Assembly: GCF_029852145.1 (NCBI RefSeq)
Contig: NC_079977.1
Location: 9,785,640-9,849,639 of the forward strand
Length of the DNA: 64,000 bases
Origin: Microplitis mediator
Lineage: Eukaryota; Arthropoda; Insecta; Hymenoptera; Braconidae
Direction: 5' to 3'
The position numbers and the translations under genes are program-made. Of the stretch, positions 11,622 to 24,028 are shown piece after piece. A model generated the notes under the pieces. The model saw only the letters and a list, made by a program, of their open reading frames with translations, had not been told where the DNA came from and made no database searches. Position 1 is the stretch's first letter; every line of letters starts with the position of its first letter.

Positions 11622-13529
11622 CCCTCGCGGACTCGGGATTACTCCGAAATCATGGTGAAATTTCGGTGAAATCATAGTGGAAAGATAGTGAACCCATAGT
11701 GAAATGACAGTGAAATCACTGTAACTTTGTGCCATTTGCTTACTGTGTGATAATTATCATCCGATGGTAATTTTATGATGATTTCACCATCGATTCATAG
11801 TAGAATCACAATAGCATAACAGTCAATTTACAGTAGTATAGCTGTAAGTTGACAGTAGTCTCACTGTGTATTTACAGTGATTTCACTATCAGTTTATGCT
11901 GGATTTGCAGTGCTTCAGTCATGCTTTCTCAGTAATAATACCGTGATCATACAGTGATTTCACAGCAGTCTTACTATAGATTCTTCGTGAAATCACAATA
12001 ATATCGCTGTGAATTGACAGTAATATTACTGTGATTTCTTAATCATTTAATCCTGGATCTGCTTAGTTTTCATCGAGATTTAGGGGCAATATTGAGATCC
12101 TATATTTATTGATTCAAAGATAATAATAATAAAATTAATAATAATATTATAATAGCAACAATAATCCTAATCTTGGTTTTTCAATAAATAATTTTTCTTG
12201 TTTAAAAAAATTATTTATTATCCCTTTGTATGACTTCATGTAATTCCTCTGGAGAATTAAATGCTATTTTTTACCCTCGGTAATGAAGGAATTTTGTTTT
12301 TTTTTAACGTACGATGGGACTCGAACTGCCGACCCTTCGATTGAAGAGCAGCTTAAGTCATGTACTTTAGCCCACTCGGCCACCACACGGATTCGGAACT
12401 AAATATTTAATCTGTTACTTGATGCTATTCAATACTATATATACTCAAGACTAAGTTATAAGAAAAATTATTTTATTAAATACTATAAAATTAAAAGAAT
12501 ACGATATTCATAAAAAAAAAAATGTTTGCCTTCATTTGTAAATCATCAAGTTTTCTGAACTGAAGAATATTTTATTCTAAATTATGATAAATAATAAATA
12601 TTTACTATTGAAATATTAATCTAAATGATGTTCTCTTTATTTTTTGCAGTAGTTTAATTTCAATTTATACAGTTTTAAAAAAAAAGTTATTCAATTTTTT
12701 TATTTATTTATTTTTTTTTATAATTCTGAAGAATTTTACCGTCTTAAGGTTTTTTTAAAATTAACTAAATTAGATAATTACAGATAAAGTTTCGCTCGGA
12801 AATTCCTAAAATAGCTAAATTTATAATAAATAAAATACATATGTGCCAAAATATTTGCTAAACTTACAAACAATTATAGGAGCATTTATGAAATAATTAA
12901 TATTATTTTTTTTTTCAATTCCATTTCTATCGATTAATGACATTAAAAATTCAAATTTTGATTTTGAAATTGGATTAATGATAGATGTACCGTATCAGAT
13001 CACTATCAAAGTAGAGTGAAATCATGGAGAAAACGCGAATAATTTGCTGTGAAAATATCATAGAGTCACAGTGCTAATACTACTAGGTTGTCATGGGATC
13101 ACGGTAAATTCATGGTTAAACTACTATGAACTGACTGTGAAACTATTGTAAAGTCACAGAGTTAACACTATCAGATTACTATGGAATCACAGTGAATTTG
13201 TAGTGAAATCACGATAAACTGACTGTGAACCCATGATAAAGCCTCAGTGTTACCATTGTTGGGTTACCATAAATCGATAGCTGATCGACAGTAAAATTAT
13301 CATGAAAGTATGGTAATTTTATTCTAAACCTACAAAAGAATAACAAGTGAAATCACTATGGAACTACCATAAAATTACTGTAAAATTACTATATAACCAG
13401 AGTGACGAAATGGCACAAAACGACTGTGAATTCACTATGAAATTACCATCAATACACAGTAAACTTACGGTAAAATTGATTTCACTGTGATTTCACTGTG
13501 ATTTCACAGTAACCCCGAATCCGCGAGGG
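11622..13529. mobile_element. TA-flanked transposon inside the palindrome arm
   Basis: The ends read CCCTCGCGGA(C/T)TCGGG inward on both sides. TA flanks it at 11620-11621 and 13530-13531. The intact right arm of the palindrome shows the empty site with a single TA (around 15270), so insertion and duplication are proven inside the window. Both subterminal regions (about 11640-12060 and 13000-13510) are arrays of short words such as TCACAGTGA and TTTCACTGTGA in both orientations. It encodes no transposase. A tRNA-like stretch lies at about 12308-12390. Confidence 0.9.
12308..12390 (-). other. Degenerate tRNA-Leu-like sequence
   Basis: On the minus strand a GGTGGCCGAGTGGGC block resembles the D-arm of a class II tRNA. 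It is followed by a TTAAG anticodon-loop-like block (TAA, Leu), a long variable arm, and AGTTCGAGTCCC resembling the T loop. The T stem and acceptor stem do not pair well, so it is a relic rather than a working tRNA. Confidence 0.4.
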
Positions 13530-16022
13530 TATGTCTTCATTATAAATGAAAAAAAAAGTTTAAATAATTGTCGTATAAATTTTTCGCTTTGTGGAGCCTT
13601 TCTTACATACATAACTCAACAAGATCACGCCATAAAAGTTTAAAAAATATTCATATTTTGTTTACAATAATTTTTCTACTTGAACAAAAACTAAAAAATT
13701 CAAGTAATGTTGTTAAAAAATTTTTTATTTTCTTAATCATCATATTATCGTTTTATCATTGATACAAGACATTAATTGCATTTCAGAAAAAATTGTTTTC
13801 ACCATTTGTTGATAAATTTTTTATAAACAAAGTGATTATTTCAATATTTATTCAAAATTGTTTTTCACTCATGCAATATACAGCAAATATGATGATTTAA
13901 AAAAAAAATTTTTCCTTAATAACAATTTTTATTTGTTTATAATCGATTTTTTTATATTTCTATTGTTTAAATAATCAGTTAAGAAATTATTTTGTATCTA
14001 AAAATCATGATTGACAGTCCTCTATAAAGTAACAAAAAAAAAAATTTTTTTTTATCAACAATTCCATTGTTTATTAGCTTACCAATTTGTTATAAACAAA
14101 TTTATAACTTTGTTATATTTTTTTTCTGAAATTTCTAAAATTAACAAAAACAACCACATATAACAAAGTATAGAAAAAATTTTTTTTCAATTTTTTATTG
14201 TAATTTTAAAAAATACGTGATACAAAAGTTGCAGCGGCTGCTTCATTTGTCTACTAAAAAACTAATATAACTTTTAAACTATTAGAGATACAAAAATAAA
14301 CATTCTAGACGATTTTATGAAGGGCCAAACAATCTTTCAAATGAGCTATTAAAAAAGCTACTAAAAATCTTCAACAAACATCGAAAAAAATATTAGTTTT
14401 TATAAACAAATGTGCATAACAATAGATTGGCGGTAACTAACAAATTTTTTAATAGCTCATTTGAAAGATTGTTTGGTCCTTCATAAAATCGTCTGAAATG
14501 TTTATTTTTGTATCTCTAATAGTTTAAAAGTTATATTAGTTTTTTAGTAGACAAATGAAGCAGCCGCTGCAACTTTTGTAGCACGTATTTTTTAAAATTA
14601 GAATAAAAAATTGAAAAAAAATTTTTTCCATACTTTGTTATATGTGGTTGTTTTTATTAATTTTAGAAATTTCAGAAAAAAAATATAACAAAGTTATAAG
14701 TTTGTTTATAACAAATTGGTAAGCTAATAAACAATGGAATTGTTGATAAAAAAAAATTTTTTTTTTTTGTTACTTTATAGAGGACTGTCAATCATGATTT
14801 TTAGATACAAAATAATTTCCTAACTAATTATTTAAACAATATAAATATAAAAAAATCGATTATAAACAAACAAAAATTGTTATTAAGGAAAAATTTTTTT
14901 TTTTAAATCATCATATTTGCTGTATATTGCATTAGTGAATAAAAATTTTGAAAAAATATTGAAGTAATCACTTTGTTTATAAAAAATTTATTAACAAATG
15001 GTGAAAACAATTTTTTCTGCAATGTAATCAATGTCTTGTATCAATGATAAAACGATAATATGATGATTAAGAAAAAAAAAATTTTTTTAACAACATTACT
15101 TGGATTTTTTAGTTTTTGTTCAAGTAGAAAAATTATTGTAAACAAAGTATGAATATTTTTTAAACTTTTATGGCGTGATCTTGTTGAGTTATGTATGTAA
15201 GAAAGGCTCCACAAAGCGAAAAATTTATACGACAATTATTTAAACATTTTTTTTCATTTATAATGAAGACATAAGTTCGAGAAAATTTCGTTAGTTAACA
15301 ATTGTTCAACTTGTTGAAAAATTAACTTTAAGTAAAATTTTCAACGGGAATAAATTATTTAAAGTGTTCAGAATACACCATAATTTTTTCAAATTTGAAA
15401 AAAAATATTTAATACCTTAAATAAATTAATCAATGTGTCGTACTCGCTTTTGACGCCGCGCGCGCAACCTAAAAATGTCGCGCGGAGACCCATTTTCAGC
15501 GTTAAATTAAACTTATAAATAATGGAGATAGAAATCCGGGGAGCAAGAGTTTTTTATTGGAAATTTCCTCCTCTTTAAGAATCGTTTTGTTAGATTTCTT
15601 AAATATCAATAGTTTATGAAATATTGGCAAAAAACAAAATGCCTTCTTTTTTTCATCTTTAATTGTTTATAACTTTTGCAATTTTTTTACCTGCTAATAC
15701 ACACTTTTAGGACATTTTTCTAGGCGTCATTCCGGATCCAATGAGCTATCGCACCTAATTTTAAGAGCAGTATCTTTATTTTAGACCATTTTCCACTTGT
15801 CGACTAGACTATAAGCCATTGTGTTGTCAGCTCTTCTCTCCGAGGGAAAATTTTGATACACATTAAAACAAAGCAGGATAATTAGATAAAATTTGATAAT
15901 TAAAACAAAACACATAAAAATTAAACCATTTAATTTTTTTTACCACAACTTTATAAATATTTTTGTAGAGTGCGGCGTAATAACCGATAAAAAATTAGAG
16001 GTTAGAAAAAAAATGAATTTAT

Positions 16023-16651
16023 TTAAACTGAAGCAAAGAGGTAAATATCATTAATCGTAAGCATTTCTATTACATACGTAAATTTTGAGAATGTACTAGT
16101 TATTTCAAGTATTAATTATTGACTTATTAAATGTTAACGTAAATTGAAAAAAAAACCTTTTTGTAATTTTTAAATATTTTAAATATTGTAAATCTTTCAT
16201 TGGTTGAAGTTAGACGTGCGTTGAAATCAATGATGCGAATGATGTTCATTCATCCAAATAGTTAACTAATAGGGATGAAAATTAATTTTTTAAAAATTCA
16301 AAAAAGATATAAACATTGTAATTTCAAACTTACTAGTTCAATAGAAATCAATAGCTATTTATTGAAACTATTAAATTAATAGTGACGAAAATTGATTGAT
16401 AATGATCTTAAAATATTGAAAAATACTACGAGGAAAATTATTGGTAACAGTTGACTAGGATGTCTTGAGAATACTAAGTTGACTCGCGAATACTACGAAT
16501 ACTAAGTTGAAAGCAGTTCATTTATTGAAATTAATATTTTAACGGTTAAGTGATTTAATAGACAACAAATTTTTTAAATTCGGTTTATAAATATTTCATG
16601 AATTACAGTAAAATTCTCATCAATCGAAATTCTAATTATAACATTTTTCAG
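16023..16651. other. AT-rich spacer, probable intron or 5' region
   Basis: No coding frame seen. The right end is a good splice acceptor (ACATTTTTCAG at 16641-16651) for the proline-rich exon. Near the left end a minus-strand acceptor-like stretch (CTCTTTGCTTCAG) could belong to the transposase gene cut by the palindrome. Confidence 0.4.
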
Positions 16652-17565
16652 GCGGGGGAAGACGACCTCACGGTGACAGGTCATCGACAGCAGGTAATCG
16701 TCAGCTCCGAAGCAGTCAAAGTAGTTTACCGCCACTTGCTGAACCTCGACCTTCAAATGGTCCTCAGCTACCGAAACGTCGAGGTAGAGGTAGTCGACAG
16801 CCGTCGCGAGTACCTCAAGGTGGAGGTGCTTTAAATCCACCGCCAATACCTCAAGGTAGAGATGCTTTGAATCAGCCGCCAGTACCTTAGGGTGGAGATA
16901 CTCTGAATCTGCTGCCAGTCCCTCAAGGTGGAGGTGCCCTGAATCCGCCGCCAGTACCACCAGAACTTCAAGATGGAGGTAATCAACAGCCACCGTTAGT
17001 CCCTCAAGGCGCAATTGATCAACAGCTGCAGCCAGTTCTGTCGATAGCTCATCATTCGGTTTATAATCACCAGCTACTATCAATTCCCGGTTGTGTTCCG
17101 AAAGCTCCAAAGAAAATGGTAAAATCGGTACGACGAATGCGTAAAAATAATACCCACCAACATAATCTTTTGGATAGATTTGAGAAGTTTCTCGATTCTC
17201 AAAACGTCCCTGACGGATTTTCATCGAAGAAAACATCCGAAAGTAGTGCAGTGTTACCTGTGGCTGCTACTTCGGAGCTACAGTCCGTAACTCCTCCATT
17301 GCTACCTGTGACACAACAGCCTCAATCAACGGCATCTACTGTTCCACCTTAAAACGTCTGTTATTGGCCGCCGGCTACCCAACAATATTTTTGTTACCCA
17401 CCACCACAATATGCAGCTTCTATGCAGCCGTATCAATACCCTTATCCTAACCATTCTTGTGGACAGTATCCACCTTCATATAATTTCCCACCTCCATCTA
17501 TTTATCCAACCGCACCAAATTATCCAACTCCATCTAATTACATGTCATATTATCCTCCACGTTAA
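16652..17565 (+). pseudogene. Broken proline-rich, RGG-like protein exon
   Basis: One frame stays protein-like for about 304 codons from the acceptor at 16651 to a TAA at 17563, followed by AATAAA at 17619-17624. It starts Gly/Arg-rich (GGRRPHGDRSS), then has tandem units of about 14 residues built on PQGGGALNPPPVP. A basic segment (PKAPKKMVKSVRRMRKNN) follows, and the C-terminus is rich in Pro and Tyr (YPPPQYAASMQPYQYPYP). Two in-frame stops (TAG at 16888, TAA at 17350) break it. The upstream exon is not identified. The long minus-strand frame over the same bases is a shadow. I recognise no family. Confidence 0.55.
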
Positions 17566-18626
17566 TATTCGAAAGTACATTCACTGATATCACTGCATGT
17601 AATGGGATGCGTCAGAGAAATAAAATACATTGAGTTCAATCTAATTATTTATTCGTTTTTTAATTATTCTTATAGTTTTTAAAACTAGGTTACTTAAAAG
17701 TATATTAATGAACGATAAAGCTAAAAACAACAGGGCTTTTGTTTTCTATGAATACATTAAAAATATTATTTTCTAACTTGCTTTTCCGTTAAATCAAAGT
17801 CGACAAATTCGTTAATCTATAAAGTAAAATTTTTTATGATTATTATTTATGGTCTAAAAAAAAATCTCAAATTTAAATTTGTAAACTCGGGAAATGTAAT
17901 TAACAAAATCAAAATACCAAGCCAAGTGAGTAAATACTGTTGCCACTCTTCACTGGAAAATTGTGATGAATAATTTTTCTGATTTAAAATGAAAGCAGAG
18001 TTCGTTATAGACTTCTTGGTGCGTGTGCACAAAAACTGTTTTTTTTTTTTTTTTTTGGTGTGACAAAGAATTTAGTTTTTCTTATACCAGCCACCACCTC
18101 TACCTATCGCACACACTCATTTTTTTGCTATTAAGGGCATTCTCAGAAAGTGCTCCTCATTTTTAAAAAATATGTGATGACTTTAAACTGTCATAACTGT
18201 ATTAAAATTTAATTAATTAATTGAAAAAAATTGAATATTTAATTGAAAAAAGAACAATTTTGCAGAGATGTCGAATGTTACAAAAAATTACTTACAGTCG
18301 ATACAACTTGAGAGTTGAACAAAATTAGTTAAATGAATTTCAGTAAAATCTTCTTGTCAATTATTTAATTTGAATTTTCGGAGTTTGTAGGCTAAAATTT
18401 ATTCCACAAATGTTGTTTAACTCCTTATTGATATCAACAATAAGTAATTTTTTTTAATTCTTTATCTCAGTGAAATAACTTCTATGTAGTCCTTTTTAGG
18501 TAGATTTTTTAAAAAATCTAGGTATTGTATTTGTCCTCATGGTCGATTTTTCAAGGAATTTTGTCACAACCTATCATAATTAGTTGAGTACAGTTCGAAA
18601 ATACCATTCGTTGAAAATTTATATAT
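17566..18626. other. Unassigned AT-rich DNA
   Basis: Apart from the polyadenylation signal at 17619-17624 I see no gene or repeat that can be supported. Confidence 0.4.
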
Positions 18627-19253
18627 GTATATATTAGGGTGGCTCATTTGAAACGACTATTTTTTTTTTTTTGGTCCATTGACGGAATATTGTTCTAGAC
18701 ATAAAAAAAAAATTTTCCACAAAATTTGAGCCCTTAATTTTAATTTTAAGAACTCGCTAATTGAATTTGAAATTTTCCCATTCATTTAGCATGTAAAGTG
18801 GAGGTTTTTTTTTTTAATTATCTATAGCTCCGCTGCATTTCACGTTTTTTTACTGTCCATAGGCAGAAGTTATAGGCAAACCTTTATACTTCAAAAGTTC
18901 CTACAGTAAAATTTATGTGAGAGGAACGGGGTCAGAGTTAAAAAATGTAAAAGTCAATTTTTATCGATTTTTGCGTATTTTTTGAGTTTTTCGTAGAAAA
19001 TATTGTAGTTACCGAAAAAAGGTAAATGACAAAATTGTAGGAAATCAAATTTGCTACAAAAAAGGTCCTGTAAGCCAAGGCTGTAAAATCTGTTGTTTCT
19101 GAAATAAATTGAATTATACATATGAAAATTCAAGATATCTTTGCAGTATATGGTTTGTTAAATTAATAATTTAATTTTCATTTATTAAATGTTTTTTTTG
19201 AACATCATATTACTTTTTCATAAAAATATAACTTAAAAAAAATTTATCTATAT

Positions 19254-21810
19254 GGGGCATTCCACGCCAAATCGGACGGTTTCAAGAATTGATTTTTCCG
19301 ATTTTTTTCGATTTTTGGTATTTTTTAGTACCCCTCAAAAGAGGCTTCCCGGTAAATTTTGAGATCTTTTTGATTAATGGTTCAAAAAATATCGAATTTA
19401 AAAAAAAAACCGCTCTTTTTATGGTTTTTTGATCATAACTTTCGTAATAATGGTCGAAATTCAATGTTTTTTTATTCAAAATTTTCGTTTTGAGTTGGCC
19501 TTTTCAGACAAAAATGCATAACAAATATACAAAATGTTTTTGATCGAGATTTTTGAATTTTAAGTATTCAACCGTGTTTTTAAAAAAGGGTGTATCCTTC
19601 GATTTTCTTGAAAATTTCCTATCTTAAACTTCTATCCATTCTGCAACTTTTAAGCCCGGTCCAGTAGTGGGCCTTCCATAATTACTATTTTTTTTCGATT
19701 TTTCGAAATTAAAAAAAATTTTTTTTTTGCTATAAATTATTATCAGTACCGATTTTTGACATTGTACACTTGTTTTTCTTGAATATTATAAATTGATTCC
19801 GATATTTTTTCGTTCTGAGTAGGGATTTAAAAGCAGTAAGTAAAAGTTAATGCTACACAGAAAAAACAGTTAACTTGAATCAAGGAAAATATTCTTGATT
19901 TAAGAAATTTTTTTTGATCGATTCGGAAAATAAAAATTTACTTGCCCCAAGTAAACAATTATCTTCAAATTTTTTTCTTGAATCAAAATTTTTTTTCTCA
20001 CGTCAACATATTTTTACGCTTAAATCAAAAAATTTTCACTTGTTTCAAGAGTTTACATTTCTTAAAGTAAGAGACCTTTTTTTTTGAGCAATATACATTG
20101 ATTTTTTGTAGCAATATTGCATTTTTTTGGTTAAACAGAATAAAATTTCTCGGAACAAGTACTATTTTTTTTACGCAAGTATTTTTGTATTCTCCGACCA
20201 AGATGATAAAAGTTGCTTAAGCCAAGAGAAAAAATTTCTTGGGAGAAAAGATCGATATGGAGAAGGGGAAAGTCACTGGTGCTAGACAGCAGCAGCGGGA
20301 GTAGTTCGGTGCTCGCCACGAGATCGCGCCTACGACATGTAGTGTCCCTGGTAAGACATTTATTTCAGAAGTGTTATATTCCAAATTTCATTACGATTTT
20401 GTTCGAGTACTTTTATGTCATTTGACAGAACCACAAGTACCCTTTTGAATTGTACTATAGTATATCCTATAATACATCATGACTTTAATATTTAATATTA
20501 AAGTTTACTTGAAAATCAAGTCTTGAATAATTTTGCTCGGAAAAAAAAAAAACAAAAAATTACGTTTCAGATAAAAAAAAAAAAAAAAAAGAATTAACAC
20601 GTCAACCCGTCGGAGAGAGAATTCATTATTGACTAAGAAAATTTCAAGTCTTTATTGAAGAAGCAAACTTTTGAAGCAAGAAATTTTTTTTTCGTGGGCC
20701 AATCAACTTTTATTTCCACTTAAGCAATTTATTTTTTGGAGCAAGAGAATTTTTTTCTTGGGCCATGAGATCTTTTCTTGGCCCAAGGGTTTTTTTTTTT
20801 TTTCAATCAAGACGTTGATTTTTTCAAGCAAGAACATTTTTTCCTTGGGCCAAGAAATTTTTTCTTGCCCCAAGTTAACTTTTTTTCGTTCAAAACTTTG
20901 ATTTTTTGGAATAACAAATTTTTTTCTTGGGGCAAGAAAAAGTTTTTTGGCCGAAGTTAAACTTTTTTTCGTTCAAAACATTGATTTTTTGGCAAGAGAT
21001 GACTTATTTTCTTTAGCCAAGAATTTTTTTTCTTAAACCAAGAAATTTTCAATTTCACTTCAAAAATAAATTTTTTTGGAGCAAGAGAATTTACTGTCTT
21101 GAACCAAAAAAAAGTTTTTGAATCAAGTGTTTTACTTTTATTAAATCAAGAAAGAAAATTCGGAAGACAATATTTTTCTTGAACCAAGTTAACTGTTTTT
21201 TCTGTGTATTTATAAGCTGTTATAATAAATACTTTTATTTTTTAAAAAGCAACTATTTCGAAGCAAAAGAAACATTAGATTTGCTATACAATACAGCTAA
21301 GATCATTACAGGAGCTCCAAAATTTCATATAATTATTCGGAAAAGCGACAAAACTGCATCACAAATGTTTTTAATTATTTCCGTGTTCTTTCGAAAATTT
21401 TACATTAACGATTGTTTTATGAACTAGAGGACTCCTTAGTGAATATAGCTTCGTCGCTTTTTCGAATAATTATATAAAATTTTGGAACACGGTTGAAAAC
21501 TTAAAATTCAAAAATCTCGATCAAAAACATTTTGTATATTTGTTATGCATTTTTGTCTGAAAAGGCCAACTCAAAACGAAAATTTTGAATAAAAAAACAT
21601 TGAATTTCGACCATTATTACGAAAGTTATGATCAAAAAACCATAAAAAGAGCGGTTTTTTTTTTAAATTCGATATTTTTTGAACCATTAATCAAAAAGAT
21701 CTCAAAATTTACCGGGAAGCCTCTTTTGAGGGGTACTAAAAAATACCAAAAATCGAAAAAAATCGGAAAAATCAATTTTTGAAACCGTCCGATTTGGCGT
21801 GGAATGCCCC
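19254..21810. repeat. Inner foldback, GGGGCATTCCACG ends
   Basis: GGGGCATTCCACGCCAAATC at 19254 is mirrored at 21791-21810. Each arm carries the CCGCTCTTTTTATGG word that links it to the foldbacks at 3271 and 4991. The outer and inner repeats are both present in the two copies of the composite element, so the nesting is older than at least one of the insertions. Confidence 0.85.
19856..21206. mobile_element. TA-flanked MITE-like insertion with CACAGAAAAAACAG ends
   Basis: Terminal inverted repeats CACAGAAAAAACAGTTAACT at both ends, with TA at 19854-19855 and 21207-21208. The sister copy (near 27583, reverse orientation) shows the unoccupied site with one TA. The subterminal regions repeat self-complementary words such as TTGGGCCAAGAA and TTGAATCAAG in both orientations. 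There is no transposase. A GC-richer block at about 20230-20345 has no recognisable function. Confidence 0.9.
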
Positions 21811-22437
21811 ATATAGATAAATTTTTTTTAAGTTATATTTTTATGAAAAAGTAATATGATGTTCAAAAAAAACATTTAATAAATGAAAATTAAATTATTA
21901 ATTTAACAAACCATATACTGCAAAGATATCTTGAATTTTCATATGTATAATTCAATTTATTTCAGAAACAACAGATTTTACAGCCTTGGCTTACAGGACC
22001 TTTTTTGTAGCAAATTTGATTTCCTACAATTTTGTCATTTACCTTTTTTCGGTAACTACAATATTTTCTACGAAAAACTCAAAAAATACGCAAAAATCGA
22101 TAAAAATTGACTTTTACATTTTTTAACTCTGACCCCGTTCCTGTCACATAAATTTTACTGTAGGAACTTTTGAAGTATAAAGGTTTGCCTATAACTTCTG
22201 CCTATGGACAGTAAAAAAACGTGAAATGCAGCGGAGCTATAGATAATTAAAAAAAAAAACCTCCACTTTACATGCTAAATGAATGGGAAAATTTCAAATT
22301 CGATTAGCGAGTTCTTAAAATTAAAATTAAGGGCTCAAATTTTGTGGAAAATTTTTTTTTTATGTCTAGAACAATATTCCGTCAATGGACCAAAAAAAAA
22401 AAAATAGTCGTTTCAAATGAGCCACCCTAGTATATAT

Positions 22438-24026
22438 GTATATATATTGTCACGGGATATTCTCCACGGGGAATCTCACCCGTGGGAATTCTCAGTGCAA
22501 AACCGTATGGCTTACCTGCGGTGCAACGTTGGACGCCAGGTAATCTTTCGGGGGAATTACCAAACTCGCGACGCGGAAATTTGCTTTTATTGCGGATTCT
22601 GGGGAAAACGAGAGTTCTTGAGGGTGGGAGAAGTTGGAGTAGCTGCGTGGTGAACAGCAGGTTAATTAGCCAGGACAAAGACACGCCTTAAATACGAGAA
22701 GAAAAAAAAAATAAGAGAAAATACTTAAATAAAAGAATCAAGCCTCCGTAATGATCACCCAATTTTAGTTTTATTTAATTTCAATCAACAACAAGGTGTG
22801 CAGATCGAGAATACAATCATCACAGCTTAATCGCGTTTCACTCCAGTGGTACACACCATTGATCATACTAGGCGGCATTCCGGTCATACAGCACACACAT
22901 CCTCATTCACAATAACATACGGTCATACCCGTGGATTAATTGCGCGTGCCCACCACAACCAACTTAACGTATTATACGAGGACTAATAGGTCGTCCGGCT
23001 AACGCTTTAACACTCAAAAAAATACACCCAACAGTTACCGAAATACTCGCGTAAACTTTGTTCGTATTACTCGCCCAGAACTAGACCCAAGAGAGTCTAT
23101 ATCGTAGAAAAGAGAAAAAAAAAAAAATTTATTTCTATTAATGATAAATTAATACGCGCGGAAGTACCCGCGGTGACAGCACTCTTAAACCTAAAAAAAT
23201 TAAGTCTCTATCGGAGACAAGAGAAAAAAAAAATATTTCTATTAATGATAAATAAATACACACGGAGGTACCCGCGGTGACAGCACTCTTAAGCCAAAAA
23301 TTAGAAGAATTCCGTAACTCCGGTGCTAACGGGTCACCATAATCAAAAACAGAAACCAACAAAAAGAAAAAAAAATACTCAACGTAGCTAATCGTATGGA
23401 CGACTCACTCACCAAAAACTAGTAATTATGTCGTTTCAATTTTAAAAAAAAAGGAAAGAAAAAAAATTAAGCTACTCAAATATGCTACTCGCGGTAACGT
23501 AAAAACCCAATTTTTCACCCTCACGTGACGACCGCGTAACACCCGAGGACTCTGGCTTAACAGAATGTCGTATATCCGAATGTCAACAGTGAAACACATC
23601 ACACAAAAAAAATAATAGTAATAATAATAATAATAACCATAGTAAGACACAAAAAAAAAAAATAATAATAATATACTAGGTTTCAAAGTAATACCGATGA
23701 GCGCAACACAAACTTCCACTCACCCTCTGCTGTTCGCCGACGTGAAGGTCAGTATGGTCCAGCTCTCGACGATCCGTAGCAGGCTGCTTTCACCAGATCC
23801 CAATCCGCAGCAGTGAGATACGTCCCCTGGCAATTTACCAGGCACACGTGGTCACGCGTTAAATGGAATTTTATTTTTCTCCTTTTGTTTTTGATTTTTT
23901 TTGTTATTTATAATTAATTAATATTGTCGCGGCACTCTGCGGTGTAATAATGTAATTACAGACACATGTATGGCCTACGCGGCACTAGCTCATGAATACT
24001 AATTCCAATTAACAAACAACTCTTAA
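22438..24026. other. Unassigned GC-richer segment, possible LTR/leader remnant
   Basis: The stretch starts near TGTCACGGGATATTC (about 22448), as an LTR might, but no matching end or second copy is in the window. It contains a two-copy tandem repeat of about 106 bp (around 23130-23300; shared words TTTCTATTAATGATAAAT and TACCCGCGGTGACAGCACTC) and a palindromic CCTGGCAATTTACCAGG near 23825. Open frames have no recognisable motifs. Confidence 0.3.
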
Positions 24027-24028
24027 TA

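Larger units (their letters stand above)
10866..16022. repeat. Giant palindrome (about 1.58-kb arms)
   Basis: The segment starting ATAAATTC at 10866 is repeated in reverse complement ending at 16022. The arms are long and highly similar. The left arm runs 10866-14353 but contains the 1.9-kb insertion 11622-13529; the right arm runs 14443-16022; the spacer is about 90 bp. Paired open frames at 13568-13762 and 15041-15235 are the same sequence in the two arms and look non-coding. No transposase was seen inside. Target duplication is unclear (TAAA is possible). Confidence 0.9.
18635..22429. mobile_element. hAT-like nested palindromic element, copy 1
   Basis: The ends read TAGGGTGGCTCATTTG inward from both sides. 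It is flanked by a perfect 8-bp target duplication GTATATAT (18627-18634 and 22430-22437), which fits the hAT consensus nTnnnnAn. The arms continue as a palindrome into a second inverted repeat with GGGGCATTCC ends (19254, 21810). No transposase is present. A later 1351-bp insertion (19856-21206) lies near the centre; without it and its duplicated TA the element is about 2.44 kb, close to copy 2 (26364-28589). The central unique part is in opposite orientation in the two copies. Confidence 0.9.

Noticed and set aside
12308..12390. Functional tRNA-Leu gene
   Set aside because: The T and acceptor stems do not pair; it is a relic inside a transposon.
13568..15235. Two nearly identical 64-residue frames
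   Set aside because: They are the same AT-rich sequence in the two arms of the giant palindrome.
16574..17236. 220-codon minus-strand frame with repeated LHLEVL-like words
   Set aside because: It is the shadow of the plus-strand proline-rich repeat; the plus strand has an acceptor, a polyadenylation signal and protein-like composition.
22448..24026. Complete LTR starting TGTCACGGG
   Set aside because: No matching end, second copy or target duplication could be found in the window.
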